NCBI RefSeq assembly: GCF_948329515.1
Contig: NZ_CAOJCN010000026.1
Span: forward strand, 1-64,000
Source: Cohnella rhizoplanae
GTDB lineage: Bacteria > Bacillota > Bacilli > Paenibacillales > Paenibacillaceae
Direction: 5' to 3'
Length of the DNA stretch: 64,000 nucleotides
The notes under the pieces are model-generated. The model was not told the DNA's origin. It searched no databases and saw nothing but the letters and a program-made list of their open reading frames with translations. This document shows positions 14,670 through 23,325 of the stretch, in pieces (within the stretch, counting starts at the first letter, position 1; each line of letters starts with the position of its first letter). The translations under genes and the position numbers were made by a program.

Positions 14670-16094
14670 ATGTTACAGGACGAAATCTATTACCGGCGCA
14701 TCGATCTGCCTGCGGGCGATCTGCACGTCTATGCCAAGGACGCGCTGTTCCGCGCCATGGGCGCCAAGCCGCTCGAGATGGCGAACAATAATCTGCAAAT
14801 TCCCAACATCCGCTATATGAGCTATACGCCGGACGCCCATGTGGGCGTCGGCACCTGCATCGGCACGACTGCGGTCTGGAAGGCGGACGACGGGTTCGTC
14901 TCCCCGTCCATCGTCGGCAGCGACATCGGCTGCGGGATGAGGGTGCATCTGACGAATCTGGACGCGGACGATCTGCAGGACGTCAAGCTCCGGCGCAAGC
15001 TGGTCAAAGCCATCGAGAAGCGGATTCCAACGGAAAATCATGCGCGGGGACACTTTTCCGATATCCGGCTCGAGGACGTGCTCATCAAGGGGCTCCACGG
15101 GCTGCCGGGAAAATACGTGCCGGACGCCTATACGCCTCGCCGTGCGACCTCGCTCACGCACGTGGAGCATGCGCGCTTCCGATACGACGAAGACGCGCTG
15201 AACCGGATTCCCGAGCATCTATGGCACCGGGCGCACCGTCAGCTAGGCACGCTCGGCGGCGGCAATCACTTCGTCGAGCTGCAGGCCGTGTCGCTGGACG
15301 AGAACAGCCGCGCGGTCGGCGAGTGCTGGGGGCTCCGCGACGGGCAGGTTATCGTCATGATCCACTCGGGCTCGCGCTCGTGGGGCGGTGCCGTTAACCA
15401 GCACTGCGCCTCCGAAGTCGTCAAGACGATGCGCCGGCTCGGTCTCGGTACGGCAGATCCGAAGTTGGCGTTCGCTCCGCTGGACAGCGAAGCAGGCGAT
15501 GCTTACGTTAATCTCATGTATTCCGCGCTCAACTTCGCCGTCGCGAACCGCCATCTGCTCGGCTACGCGGTACGCGACGCGCTGCGCGAGACCATGGGCG
15601 CGCAGGCGGAGACGCGGACGCTGTACGACCTGATGCATAACTACGCGCTGGATGAGCGGCACGGCGAAGAGGCGCTGTTCGTGCACCGCAAGGGCGCGAC
15701 CCGCTCCCTTCCCCCGGGCCACCCGGACAATCCGGAGCCGTACCGGGCGACCGGTCACCCGGCGCTCATTCCCGGATCGATGGGGACGTCCTCGTATCTG
15801 ATGGTCGGCGTGCCGTCCGGAGAACGCAACTATCACTCCATCTGCCACGGGGCGGGCCGGGTTCGCTCGCGCAACGCGACCAAGCAGCTCGTCACCGTAG
15901 ATGAATTCGCCGCTTCGCTCCGCGTCGGCCAGGCGGACGAGATCGTCGTCAACCACCGCGCGTTAGAGGCGATCATCGACGAGTCGCCCCAGGCATACAA
16001 GGACGTAGACCAAATTATAGAGAGCGTAACGGGCGCAGGACTGGCGGCTGTCGTCCCCAAATGCCGTCCGCTCGCGACGATCAAAGGAGTATAA
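14670..16094 (+). CDS. rtcB: RtcB-type RNA-splicing ligase
   Basis: The 474-residue enzyme joins RNA 2',3'-cyclic phosphate (via 3'-phosphate) to 5'-OH ends using GTP and Mn2+, acting in RNA repair or tRNA healing. Conserved segments appear in order: YTPDAHVGVGTCIG, VGSDIGCGMRV, LGTLGGGNHFVELQ, VMIHSGSRSWG, GSMGTSSYLMVG and SICHGAGRVRSR, with the His that becomes guanylylated. The ATG at 14670 follows AAGAGGT. Transcription must pass the terminator at 14592-14627. It is eight bases upstream of an AAA+ ATPase gene, so the two form an operon. Confidence 0.95.
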   Translation: MLQDEIYYRRIDLPAGDLHVYAKDALFRAMGAKPLEMANNNLQIPNIRYMSYTPDAHVGVGTCIGTTAVWKADDGFVSPSIVGSDIGCGMRVHLTNLDADDLQDVKLRRKLVKAIEKRIPTENHARGHFSDIRLEDVLIKGLHGLPGKYVPDAYTPRRATSLTHVEHARFRYDEDALNRIPEHLWHRAHRQLGTLGGGNHFVELQAVSLDENSRAVGECWGLRDGQVIVMIHSGSRSWGGAVNQHCASEVVKTMRRLGLGTADPKLAFAPLDSEAGDAYVNLMYSALNFAVANRHLLGYAVRDALRETMGAQAETRTLYDLMHNYALDERHGEEALFVHRKGATRSLPPGHPDNPEPYRATGHPALIPGSMGTSSYLMVGVPSGERNYHSICHGAGRVRSRNATKQLVTVDEFAASLRVGQADEIVVNHRALEAIIDESPQAYKDVDQIIESVTGAGLAAVVPKCRPLATIKGV

Positions 16095-16102
16095 AAACAC
16101 AA

Positions 16103-17437
16103 ATGACGTTAACGATTCGAAAGACGCAGCGCCCCTTCCTCATCAGACGGGAGGACTATGCTGCCGAGCCCGCCGGCATGCAGGCATATTTCGATTACAC
16201 CATGGCCGTGCGGCGCATCGGCGATTGGTTGAGCGAGCGCTATGACTGCGAATTTCACCTTTATTATCAAGACGACAGCGACGACGCCTGGGACGGGATG
16301 GAGGATGACATTCGCAGCCGTTACCCCGGCATCGAGCATGCGGCCAGCCTGTTCGACCTGGTCGAAACGCGGATCTTCAAGTACGCGTCCGACCCTGCGC
16401 CTGACGCCGATATCGGTCGAAGGACATCCGCCGGAGGCGCGCATGACATCCGCAAGTCCGTCCGCAACAACGTTTTCGTCTACCCTGCGCATCGCGTCGC
16501 ATTCGCTCGCGTGCCCCGGTTCGCCCAATACGGATTGGGCTACGAGGATCTGATTTTCGCGGAGAGCGATGCGCATCTCGACCGATTCCTGACGGAGATG
16601 CGCGAGCGGCAGCTGGCGGACCGGCAGCTGCTCGTGTTTACGGATACCCGCGAAGGACTGGAGCGGAGGCGAGAGACCGCGGAGCGCCCGGTCGACCGCG
16701 AGGGGGTGTTCATGGACGAGTCTCTTAAGACGCAGATTTTCCGTTCCGTGGATACCTTTTTCGCCGACGACCGCAGTTTCTATCAAACCTATGGGGTCCC
16801 CTACAAGCGAGGCATCCTATTGTACGGCAAGCCGGGCAACGGCAAGACGACGCTCGTCAAATCGATCTCCGCTACCGTGAACGCGCCGGTCGCCTACTGG
16901 CAGATTACGGAGTTCACCGGCAGCGAGTCGATCCAGCAGGTATTCGATGCAGCGGTGAAGCTCGCGCCCATGGTGCTCGTCGTCGAGGATATCGACTCGA
17001 TGCCGGAGTCCTGCCGCTCATACTTCCTCAATACGCTTGACGGCGCGACCTCGCGGGAAGGCATCTTCCTCATCGGCACGACGAACTATCCGGAGAAAAT
17101 CGATCCCGCGCTCATGAACCGTGCCGGGCGCTTCGACCGCGCCTATGAGGTTAAGCTGCCGAGCGAACCGCTCCGGCTTGCCTATCTGACCTATAAAGGC
17201 GCGGGACGACTGACGGACGCGGCCGCCGTCGCCGAAGCCGCGCGCAGGACGGAAGGCTTCACCTTCGCGCAGCTGGCCGAGCTGTACGTCTCCGCGGCGC
17301 TGGAGCTGCATCAGAACGGCGCGACGGATTGGGGGCCGCTGATCGCAGGCATGAATGCGGACCTGACCAAAGGCCGGAGCCGGGAATGGATGACCGACGG
17401 GACAAGTCGCAGGTTGGGATTTGCGATGGGGGATTGA
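16103..17437 (+). CDS. AAA+ ATPase of the rtcB operon
   Basis: The 444-residue protein has an uncharacterised N-terminal region of about 230 residues, then one AAA+ module. Walker A is GKPGNGKTT (about 242-250), Walker B VLVVEDID (about 291-298), sensor 1 IGTTNYP, and arginine fingers MNRAGRFDR. The pattern resembles the BCS1-like/DUF5925 group. It starts at ATG 16103, 13 bp after an AAAGGAG that overlaps the end of rtcB, and is probably translationally linked. The pairing suggests a remodelling or chaperone role in RNA repair, which is an inference. A strong terminator follows. Confidence 0.85.
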   Translation: MTLTIRKTQRPFLIRREDYAAEPAGMQAYFDYTMAVRRIGDWLSERYDCEFHLYYQDDSDDAWDGMEDDIRSRYPGIEHAASLFDLVETRIFKYASDPAPDADIGRRTSAGGAHDIRKSVRNNVFVYPAHRVAFARVPRFAQYGLGYEDLIFAESDAHLDRFLTEMRERQLADRQLLVFTDTREGLERRRETAERPVDREGVFMDESLKTQIFRSVDTFFADDRSFYQTYGVPYKRGILLYGKPGNGKTTLVKSISATVNAPVAYWQITEFTGSESIQQVFDAAVKLAPMVLVVEDIDSMPESCRSYFLNTLDGATSREGIFLIGTTNYPEKIDPALMNRAGRFDRAYEVKLPSEPLRLAYLTYKGAGRLTDAAAVAEAARRTEGFTFAQLAELYVSAALELHQNGATDWGPLIAGMNADLTKGRSREWMTDGTSRRLGFAMGD

Positions 17438-17466
17438 ACACGAACTTTACGCTGTCCGGGCAGCGC

Positions 17467-17500
17467 GAAAAGGCGGGGTGCCTGCACCCCGCCTTTTCTG
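17467..17500 (+). terminator. Terminator of the rtcB-ATPase operon
   Basis: AAAAGGCGGGGTG / CACCCCGCCTTTT forms a long stem with a tiny loop, followed by CTG. The A/T arms allow action in both directions. Confidence 0.8.
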
Positions 17501-17557
17501 TGGGCTTCTGAACCGCCGCGGCGGCCGAGGCGCCGGGACGATCGGCGTTCAGTCCGT

Positions 17558-18010
17558 TTAGACCTCCGGCGTCTCCGGCTTGGGCAGCACCGCCCGCCCT
17601 GCTACGGGGGACGACAGAATCACCGACGTGTTCAGCATGCCGCAGGGCAGGAGCCTTTCGACGAGGCGATTCAACGCGTTCAGGTCCGTCACGGCTGCCT
17701 TGATGACGAACGTGACGGCGCCCGTCACGCGGTGGCACTCCAAAACGTCGCTGTCTTCCGCAATCCGGCGCTCGAATACAAGCGGCGATATCTTGAGCTC
17801 GCTGACTTGAATGATCACCTGTACGCTGCGCCCGACGGCCGGCGCCGACACGACGGCGCTGAAGCCCGTAATGACGCCCCTCTCCTGCAGCCGGGCGAGC
17901 CGCTCCGACACGCTGGGGCGGCTGAGCGACAGCCGCTTGGACAGCTCGCTGACCGTCATCCGGCCGTCCTGCTGCAGCAGCTCGAGCAGACTGATGTCTA
18001 TGCGGTCCAT
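17558..18010 (-). CDS. Lrp/AsnC-family transcriptional regulator
   Basis: The 150-residue regulator has an N-terminal AsnC-type HTH (RIDISLLELLQQDGRMTVSELSKRLSLSRPSVSERLARLQERGVITGF, about residues 3-50) and a C-terminal RAM ligand domain (VLECHRVTGAVTFVIKAAVTDLNALNRLVERLL). Such proteins sense amino acids and form octamers on DNA. It is divergent from a YitT-family membrane protein gene, its likely target. ATTGCA (18033-18038) and TGCAAT (18059-18064) form a spaced inverted repeat just upstream of its start. Confidence 0.9.
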   Translation of the reverse strand: MDRIDISLLELLQQDGRMTVSELSKRLSLSRPSVSERLARLQERGVITGFSAVVSAPAVGRSVQVIIQVSELKISPLVFERRIAEDSDVLECHRVTGAVTFVIKAAVTDLNALNRLVERLLPCGMLNTSVILSSPVAGRAVLPKPETPEV

Positions 18011-18032
18011 CTCGATTCACCCTCACCTTCAA

Positions 18033-18064
18033 ATTGCAGGACATCCGATCCATATTGTTGCAAT
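18033..18064. promoter_or_regulatory. Candidate Lrp-type operator
   Basis: Inverted hexamers ATTGCA and TGCAAT, about 2.5 helical turns apart centre to centre, lie in the divergent gap between the Lrp-type and YitT-type genes. Confidence 0.35.
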
Positions 18065-18180
18065 GTGAGATTAAGTAACACAAAAGCGCTTCACTTCAAC
18101 ATTTCTCGGCGCATCTCCCCCGCGTATCATGATATATAACATCACGTCATGGCGGGTTAGATGAAGCGGAGGCGTTTGTC

Positions 18181-18843
18181 TTGAATCATATCACGCATCA
18201 GCGGCGCAGGGAATGGCTGGTCATCGCGCTAGGCTGCATCGTCGCCGCCGTCGGCGTCTCGATGCTGAAGCAAGCCCGGATGGTTACCGGCGGCAGCGCA
18301 GGATTATCGCTCAGTCTCTCTTATTTGCTCCATATGAGGTTCTCGGTCCTGTTCATGCTGGTCAACCTGCCCTTTTTAATTTTTTCCTGGGCGAAAATGG
18401 GCCGGTCGTTCACGCTTCGGACGATCGCCGCCATCGTCCTGCTGTCCGTCTTGACCGCCCTCCAAGGGCTGCTGCCGGACTACCCTATGAGTCCGCTGAG
18501 CGAAGCGGCCGTCGGCGGCACGCTCGTCGGAGTCGGGATCTGCATGTTGTTCAAAAACGGCGCCTCGTTCGGCGGCTCGACGGTCCTGGCTCTCTATCTG
18601 CACCGGAGGTACGGGCGCGATCCCGGCAAGACCGGCTTCGCGTTCGACTTGGCCGTCATCCTGACGAGCTTGTCCGCCATCACGCCCGGCGGGGCGCTGA
18701 TCTCGGCGCTGTCGCTCGCCATCACCGGGACGGTAGTGTCGCTGTACAAGAGCCGGCTGGACGCCTCGAGGCGACCGGTATCTGCACAGGCACCGACACC
18801 GCCGGCACCGGCTCAGGCCTCCTCTACGGCTGCCGCGGGATAA
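18181..18843 (+). CDS. YitT-family (DUF161) membrane protein
   Basis: The 220-residue protein has about five hydrophobic segments and the DUF161 pattern: LGCIVAAVGVSML, VTGGSAGLSLSLSYL, and GTLVGVGICMLFKNGASFGGSTVLALYL. It lacks the C-terminal DUF2179 domain of full-length YitT proteins and ends in a Pro/Ala-rich tail (APTPPAPAQASSTAAAG). The role of this family is not established; a transport role is assumed. It starts at TTG 18181 after GCGGAGG. It is divergent from the Lrp regulator and ended by a strong terminator. Confidence 0.82.
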   Translation: MNHITHQRRREWLVIALGCIVAAVGVSMLKQARMVTGGSAGLSLSLSYLLHMRFSVLFMLVNLPFLIFSWAKMGRSFTLRTIAAIVLLSVLTALQGLLPDYPMSPLSEAAVGGTLVGVGICMLFKNGASFGGSTVLALYLHRRYGRDPGKTGFAFDLAVILTSLSAITPGGALISALSLAITGTVVSLYKSRLDASRRPVSAQAPTPPAPAQASSTAAAG

Positions 18844-18849
18844 AAAGAA

Positions 18850-18900
18850 GCATGCGAAAACATCGAAGGGCTGCGGCCTGCTTCGATGTTTTTTGCATGC
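18850..18900 (+). terminator. Terminator after the YitT-family gene
   Basis: Nested inverted repeats GCATGC...GCATGC enclose AAAACATCGAAG / CTTCGATGTTTT with a T-run in the 3' arm. Confidence 0.75.
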
Positions 18901-18960
18901 GCGGCAAAGCCGGCGCGATCGCTCGCCCCGGCATGCGGCCTCCGGCTGCTAGGAAGCTCG

Positions 18961-19530
18961 TTACTGATAGACGGTCATCGGCTGATGATGCGGCACTTCC
19001 CGGTAGAGCTGGCCGACCGTCTCCATCAGGTTGCCCGTAGCCGGCACGATCGGGTACCAGCCCTTGCGTCCCATATACGACCAGACCTCGTGCGCCTGGT
19101 GCGAGCACAAGCGGAACGCGTCCTCGAGGAACGCCCGCAGCTGCGGCGTCCCGCACTCGAATGTAGCCCAAGCGTACTCCCGGCCAGCGCGTTTGAGCGT
19201 CAGCAGGTAGGACGTGGCGATCGCGCGGTCGTCCAGCTCGGCCAGCTTCACCTGCGGCTCGATCGAAGGATAGGGAGGCGCGGCTACGGGCAGGAGCGCG
19301 GTCATCGACAGACCGGGGACGTTCAGCTTCTCCGTGGAGCCGGTCATTTTTTTCACGAACTCGATCTTCATATTGTAGTCCTGAACGTGAGCGGGATAGT
19401 GCCTGGATATCATCTCCCGCAGCTCGGGCTCCTTGGCCTGATTCAGGAACAGCGCCATCGATTGAATGAAGTTGGCGCAGCTCATCAGCAGTTCGTTCAG
19501 CTCAAGCGCTTCATGGGTACCCAGATTCAA
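18961..19530 (-). CDS. Spore coat protein, coat-F/DUF3231-like
   Basis: The 189-residue soluble helical protein resembles CotF-type spore coat proteins: LNELLMSCANFIQSMALFL near the start and the C-terminal CSHQAHEVWSYMGRKGWYPIVPA that is typical of the family. The best start is TTG 19530, nine bases after AAGGGGG. A longer open frame to 19629 has no ribosome site. It stands alone and would be expected to be expressed late in the mother cell. A DUF3231 assignment is the main alternative. Confidence 0.7.
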   Translation of the reverse strand: MNLGTHEALELNELLMSCANFIQSMALFLNQAKEPELREMISRHYPAHVQDYNMKIEFVKKMTGSTEKLNVPGLSMTALLPVAAPPYPSIEPQVKLAELDDRAIATSYLLTLKRAGREYAWATFECGTPQLRAFLEDAFRLCSHQAHEVWSYMGRKGWYPIVPATGNLMETVGQLYREVPHHQPMTVYQ

Positions 19531-19739
19531 TTGGAAGAACCCCCTTAGTTTGGATAGGTGCCGGGAGTAGTATGCCGAATGAGACATGGGATATGCAAGA
19601 TGCGCCGCGGGCAAGGCCTTTGGCCTCAATTATGCGGGAATGGGCGGGGATCGTTTGCTAGAGCCTTCCAGTTATTTCTATACTATTATCGTACTCGAAT
19701 CGCATACTCAGAAAAGAATGTCATGGGAGCGTGAGCAGA

Positions 19740-20408
19740 TTGAAAAAAAAGCTGACCGCAGCCGTCATCGGGCTGTCCATGGTGGCCAGCATGGGAGCGG
19801 GCGCCTACGCCGCTTCGAACCTGACGCCTATCAAGGCTTACTTGAATTCGGGACTTAGCTTCAAGGTGAACGGCAAGCCTTTCCAGTTGAAGAACGGCAA
19901 CGACGGCACGTTGGCCCCGATCACTTACAACAACACCACGTATCTGCCGATCCGGTCGGTATCGGATGCGCTGGGCATCGCCGTCCACGTGGACGCCAAG
20001 GGCCTCATCCAGCTCGGCGAGACCGTCGACGGGGTGTCGATCGCGACCGGCTTCAACGGAGACCGCCGTACGAAGGACCCGTCCAAGACGGTTTACGACG
20101 GCAAGGATTACAAGGATGTGTACTTTGACAATAATAACGGCACGCGCGGATCCTCCTTCATGCTCTATCCGAAAAAGAAGTACCAGAAGATGTACATTCA
20201 GATCGCGGCCATCGGCAAGGACATCAAGGAATTTGCCGTTCAGGACAGCGATACGGATATCGAGCTGAGGACGACGCCGGTCGCCGTGAGCGACGGACTC
20301 ATGACCGTCGAGGTCGACATCGGGGGCGCCGACGCGCTCTACGTGAGGGCCGAAGTGTCCGACGGCGGCTCCGTGTTCATTCCGTTCACGACGTCGTATT
20401 TTAAATGA
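19740..20408 (+). CDS. Secreted stalk-domain (copper amine oxidase N-like) protein
   Basis: The 222-residue product has a signal peptide (KKKLTAAVIGLSMVASMGAGAYA) and then a copper-amine-oxidase N-terminal-like stalk domain, about residues 30-90: SFKVNGKPF, then ITYNNTTYLPIRSVSDALGI. This is a domain found repeatedly in Paenibacillus wall-associated proteins. The C-terminal half (about 100-222) has a beta-rich pattern ending FIPFTTSYFK and resembles an NPCBM-like carbohydrate-binding fold, with low certainty. GGGAG favours TTG 19740; GTG 19731 is the alternative. Confidence 0.78.
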   Translation: MKKKLTAAVIGLSMVASMGAGAYAASNLTPIKAYLNSGLSFKVNGKPFQLKNGNDGTLAPITYNNTTYLPIRSVSDALGIAVHVDAKGLIQLGETVDGVSIATGFNGDRRTKDPSKTVYDGKDYKDVYFDNNNGTRGSSFMLYPKKKYQKMYIQIAAIGKDIKEFAVQDSDTDIELRTTPVAVSDGLMTVEVDIGGADALYVRAEVSDGGSVFIPFTTSYFK

Positions 20409-20435
20409 TAAGGGCAAAGAGTTAACAAAAAAAAT

Positions 20436-20466
20436 ACGTCGGCGCGGATGCGCTGACGCTTTTTGT
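20436..20466 (+). terminator. Terminator after the stalk-domain gene
   Basis: CGTC-G-GCGC / GCGC-T-GACG stem with a GGAT loop, followed by CTTTTTG. Confidence 0.7.
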
Positions 20467-20502
20467 ATGCCTTGTGCCTCGCGTCGCGGAATTGCGGGCG
20501 GG

Positions 20503-20898
20503 CTACCTCCCGCGCCGCTTCATAAGCAGCCTGGCGAGCTCGACGACGATGCCCGCCGACAATCCGATCGCCAGCAGCTCCAGATAGACGAGCAGGCCGG
20601 CCAAGTCCTCCCATCCGTTCCGATCGTGCGAGAAGAGCACCATGAGCAGCAGGCCGAGCAGGTTGCCGATCAGGATCGACAGCGCCAGCCATCTCGCGCC
20701 GAGCCAGCCGGCGACCGCGACGACCGCCCCGATCGCGAGGCCGATCAGGAAAAAGCGGAATGCGTGAACGGCGGTCCAAGACTGCCCAAGTATAGCGAAC
20801 CGCACGAGCCACAGCAGGAGCGTCGTGAGGACGACGGAGGCGGCTCCCAGGACGAACCAGCGACTGCTTTTGGATGCGGGCAAGACAGGCATGCGCAT
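20503..20898 (-). CDS. Hypothetical membrane protein, 131 residues
   Basis: Four hydrophobic segments are visible (WFVLGAASVVLTTLLLWLV, FFLIGLAIGAVVAVAGWLG, LALSILIGNLLGLLLMVLF, LLVYLELLAIGLSAGIVVEL), with a short basic C-terminal tail RLLMKRRGR. No family was recognised. The ATG at 20898 is preceded by GAAAGGGTG. It lies between the stalk-domain gene and the sulfatase gene, with no evident operon partner. Confidence 0.65.
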   Translation of the reverse strand: MRMPVLPASKSSRWFVLGAASVVLTTLLLWLVRFAILGQSWTAVHAFRFFLIGLAIGAVVAVAGWLGARWLALSILIGNLLGLLLMVLFSHDRNGWEDLAGLLVYLELLAIGLSAGIVVELARLLMKRRGR

Positions 20899-21092
20899 TC
20901 ACCCTTTCTCGGGAAACGGCTGCCCGCAGCCGATGTACGAGACAGAAGGCGCGGGCGCTTATGCTCATTATTACACATTAAGCGGTACATGATATACCGT
21001 TAGGCGGTGCCGTGGATAAAATCGCCTAATAGCTGGCCCGATCACGATCCCCGAACCCAGAGGATACGCGCCTGCCATGCGATCAGACGACT

Positions 21093-22550
21093 CTATCGTA
21101 TATGAGAAAGACAACTTTGCGGCGCCTGCCCCGCTACTAATCGACCATGCCGGACATAGCCTTCTTCCCGCCCCTCCAGCTCCCGTATAAGCCGTTCCCG
21201 CCATATCGCCACGCGGTCCGCGCACGCGGGGTCGCGCGCCGCGTCGACGAGCTCAGCAGGATCCGCCGTCAGATCGAAAAACTGCTCCTCCCCGCTCTGC
21301 GAGAACCAGACGTATTTCTCTCGGCCGTCCGTCACGAAGTGATGCGAGCGCTCGCCGTATTCGTGCTCTCCATGCAGATAGGGTCTCCAGCCAACCGCCT
21401 CTCCTCTGGCAGGCCCAAGCAAGCTCGCGCCCTCGACGGTATCCGGGACCGGGGCGCCCGCCGCCTCGAGCAGCGTAGGCATGACGTCGCGCAGCTCGAC
21501 GACCGCCTGGGGGATGCTGCCCGCAGAGAGACCGAAGCGGCCGCCCGGATCCCAGAGTATCAACGGAATCCGCGCGCTGCCCTCGTAGGGAAGAGACTTG
21601 CGGTACATGTGGTGGTCCCCCATCAGCTCGCCATGATCCGAAGCGAACAGCACCAGCGTGTCGTTCAGTACGCCATATTCGCCCAATGCCTGAAGCAGCC
21701 GCCCGATCTGATCGTCCAGATGCGTGATCAGACCGTAGTAGGCGGCACGCGCCCGGTCGAGCCGGCGTTTGGGCAGGCTAGCCAGCTTGGTCGTCGGACC
21801 CGCATCGCCACCGAGCGCCGCTGCCGCGTCCATCCAGTCGCCCACCGGCGGCTCCGGCATCTCCATATCCTTGTACATGTCAAAGTACGCCTGCGGCGGA
21901 TCGAGCGGCGAATGCGGCCTGACAAAGGAGGACCATAGGAAAAAGGGTTTGCCCGGGTCCCGCCTGCGCAGGAAGTCGATCGATTCGGTCACGCACCAGT
22001 TCGTCGGATGCAGGGCTTCCGGCAAATGCCAGGGACGGCCCACCGTCGATGCGTTGCAGTCGAGGCCTAGGTCAGTCAGGTCAGCCGACGCCCCCGCCTC
22101 CCGGCGAAGCCAGCGCATATAATCGTCTACCTGGTCGAAGTGCTCCGCGTAGGGAGTGCCGTGCTTGTCCCGGTTGTGATGCAGGTATCCGTCGTGCAAC
22201 ACGACATTGTGAAAGCCGCATAGGTTGCGCGCGGGATAGACGTGCATTTTGCCGACACATTGCGTATGATAGCCTGCCTGCGCAAGCTCGCCGGCCAGCA
22301 TATGCGGATATTGCCACGGCACTTGGTCCTGGTAGCCGACGCGTCCGTGGGAACGCTGGCTCATGCCCGTCATAATGGCCGCTCTGGCGGGAATGCAGGA
22401 CGGGACGGCAGAGTACGCATGGGGAAACAGTACCCCTTGGCTGACCATCGCATCCAAATTCGGCGTCTCGACGACCGGGTGACCGAGCGCGCTCAAGCAG
22501 TCGTAGCGCATCTGGTCGACGGTGATGAGCAGCAGGTTGGGTGGATTCAT
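21093..22550 (-). CDS. Sulfatase-family hydrolase
   Basis: The 485-residue protein is a type I sulfatase/arylsulfatase of the alkaline phosphatase superfamily: the N-terminal LLLITVDQMRYDCLS metal ligands, then CIPARAAIMTG with Cys52 in the CxPxR motif that is converted to formylglycine, and ASDHGELMGDHHMYRKSLPYEGSARIPL. It would remove sulfate from a glycan or small molecule. No signal peptide is visible, so substrate must be cytoplasmic. No formylglycine-generating enzyme or anaerobic maturase gene is in the window. It starts at ATG 22550, beyond which lies a repeat array. Confidence 0.92.
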   Translation of the reverse strand: MNPPNLLLITVDQMRYDCLSALGHPVVETPNLDAMVSQGVLFPHAYSAVPSCIPARAAIMTGMSQRSHGRVGYQDQVPWQYPHMLAGELAQAGYHTQCVGKMHVYPARNLCGFHNVVLHDGYLHHNRDKHGTPYAEHFDQVDDYMRWLRREAGASADLTDLGLDCNASTVGRPWHLPEALHPTNWCVTESIDFLRRRDPGKPFFLWSSFVRPHSPLDPPQAYFDMYKDMEMPEPPVGDWMDAAAALGGDAGPTTKLASLPKRRLDRARAAYYGLITHLDDQIGRLLQALGEYGVLNDTLVLFASDHGELMGDHHMYRKSLPYEGSARIPLILWDPGGRFGLSAGSIPQAVVELRDVMPTLLEAAGAPVPDTVEGASLLGPARGEAVGWRPYLHGEHEYGERSHHFVTDGREKYVWFSQSGEEQFFDLTADPAELVDAARDPACADRVAIWRERLIRELEGREEGYVRHGRLVAGQAPQSCLSHIR

Positions 22551-22676
22551 GGACCAAACTCCTCTCTACCTCAGGTCGGGCTCTAAATATCGCAACATGG
22601 CGCTACTTTATCAAAAGGATGTTTGCATGGACGCAGCCAGCGCGAATAGAACGAGACCGAGGGGCGGTGGGCCTGA

Positions 22677-23278
22677 GAATAGCGCAAATTTGCGCTATTT
22701 GCCGCTCGCGGCTGCGGACGGTAGGCCTTGGCGACTCGGCGGGAGGGCGGTGGGCCTGAGAATAGCGCAATTTTGCGCTATTCTCCGCGCTCGGCCGTGG
22801 ACGGCAGGCCTTGGCGACTCGGCGAGCGGGCGGTGGGCCTCGAATAGCGCAATTTTGCGCTATTCGCCGCTCGCGGCCGCGGATGGCTGGCCTTGGCGAC
22901 TCGGCGAGCGGGCGGGGGCCTCGAATAGCGCAATTTTGCGCTATTCGCCGCGCTCGGCCGCGGACGGCAGGCCTTGGCGACTCGGTGGGCGAGCGACTGG
23001 CCTGAGAATAGCGCATTTTTGCGCTATTCGTCGCGCTCGACTGCGGACGGTCGCTCTTGGCGACTCGGCGAGCGGGCGGGGGGCCTGAGAATAGCGCAAT
23101 TTTGCGCTATTTGCAGCTCGCGGCCGCGGATGGCAGGCCTTGGCGACTCGGTGGGCGAGCGGTGATCCTCAGAATAGCGCAATTTTGCGCTATTCACCGC
23201 TCGCGGCCGTGGACGGCAGGCCTTGGCAACTCGGCGAGCGGGCGGTAAGCCTGAGAATAGCGCATTTTTGCGCTATTC
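22677..23278. repeat. Eight-copy hairpin repeat array, 81-84 bp period
   Basis: A perfect hairpin with arms GAATAGCGCAA and TTGCGCTATTC (minor changes in some copies) begins at 22677, 22760, 22842, 22923, 23005, 23089, 23172 and 23254. The spacers are also conserved (CTCGCGGCCGCGGAYGGCAG, then GCCTTGGCGACTCGG), so this is a tandem array of a whole unit. It fills most of the 775-bp gap between the sulfatase and beta-galactosidase genes. Open frames through it arise from the repeat and have no ribosome sites. Confidence 0.92.
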
Positions 23279-23325
23279 GTCGCACGCGGCTGCGTGCGAT
23301 AGAATTTGACTCCCTCGCCGCCCCG

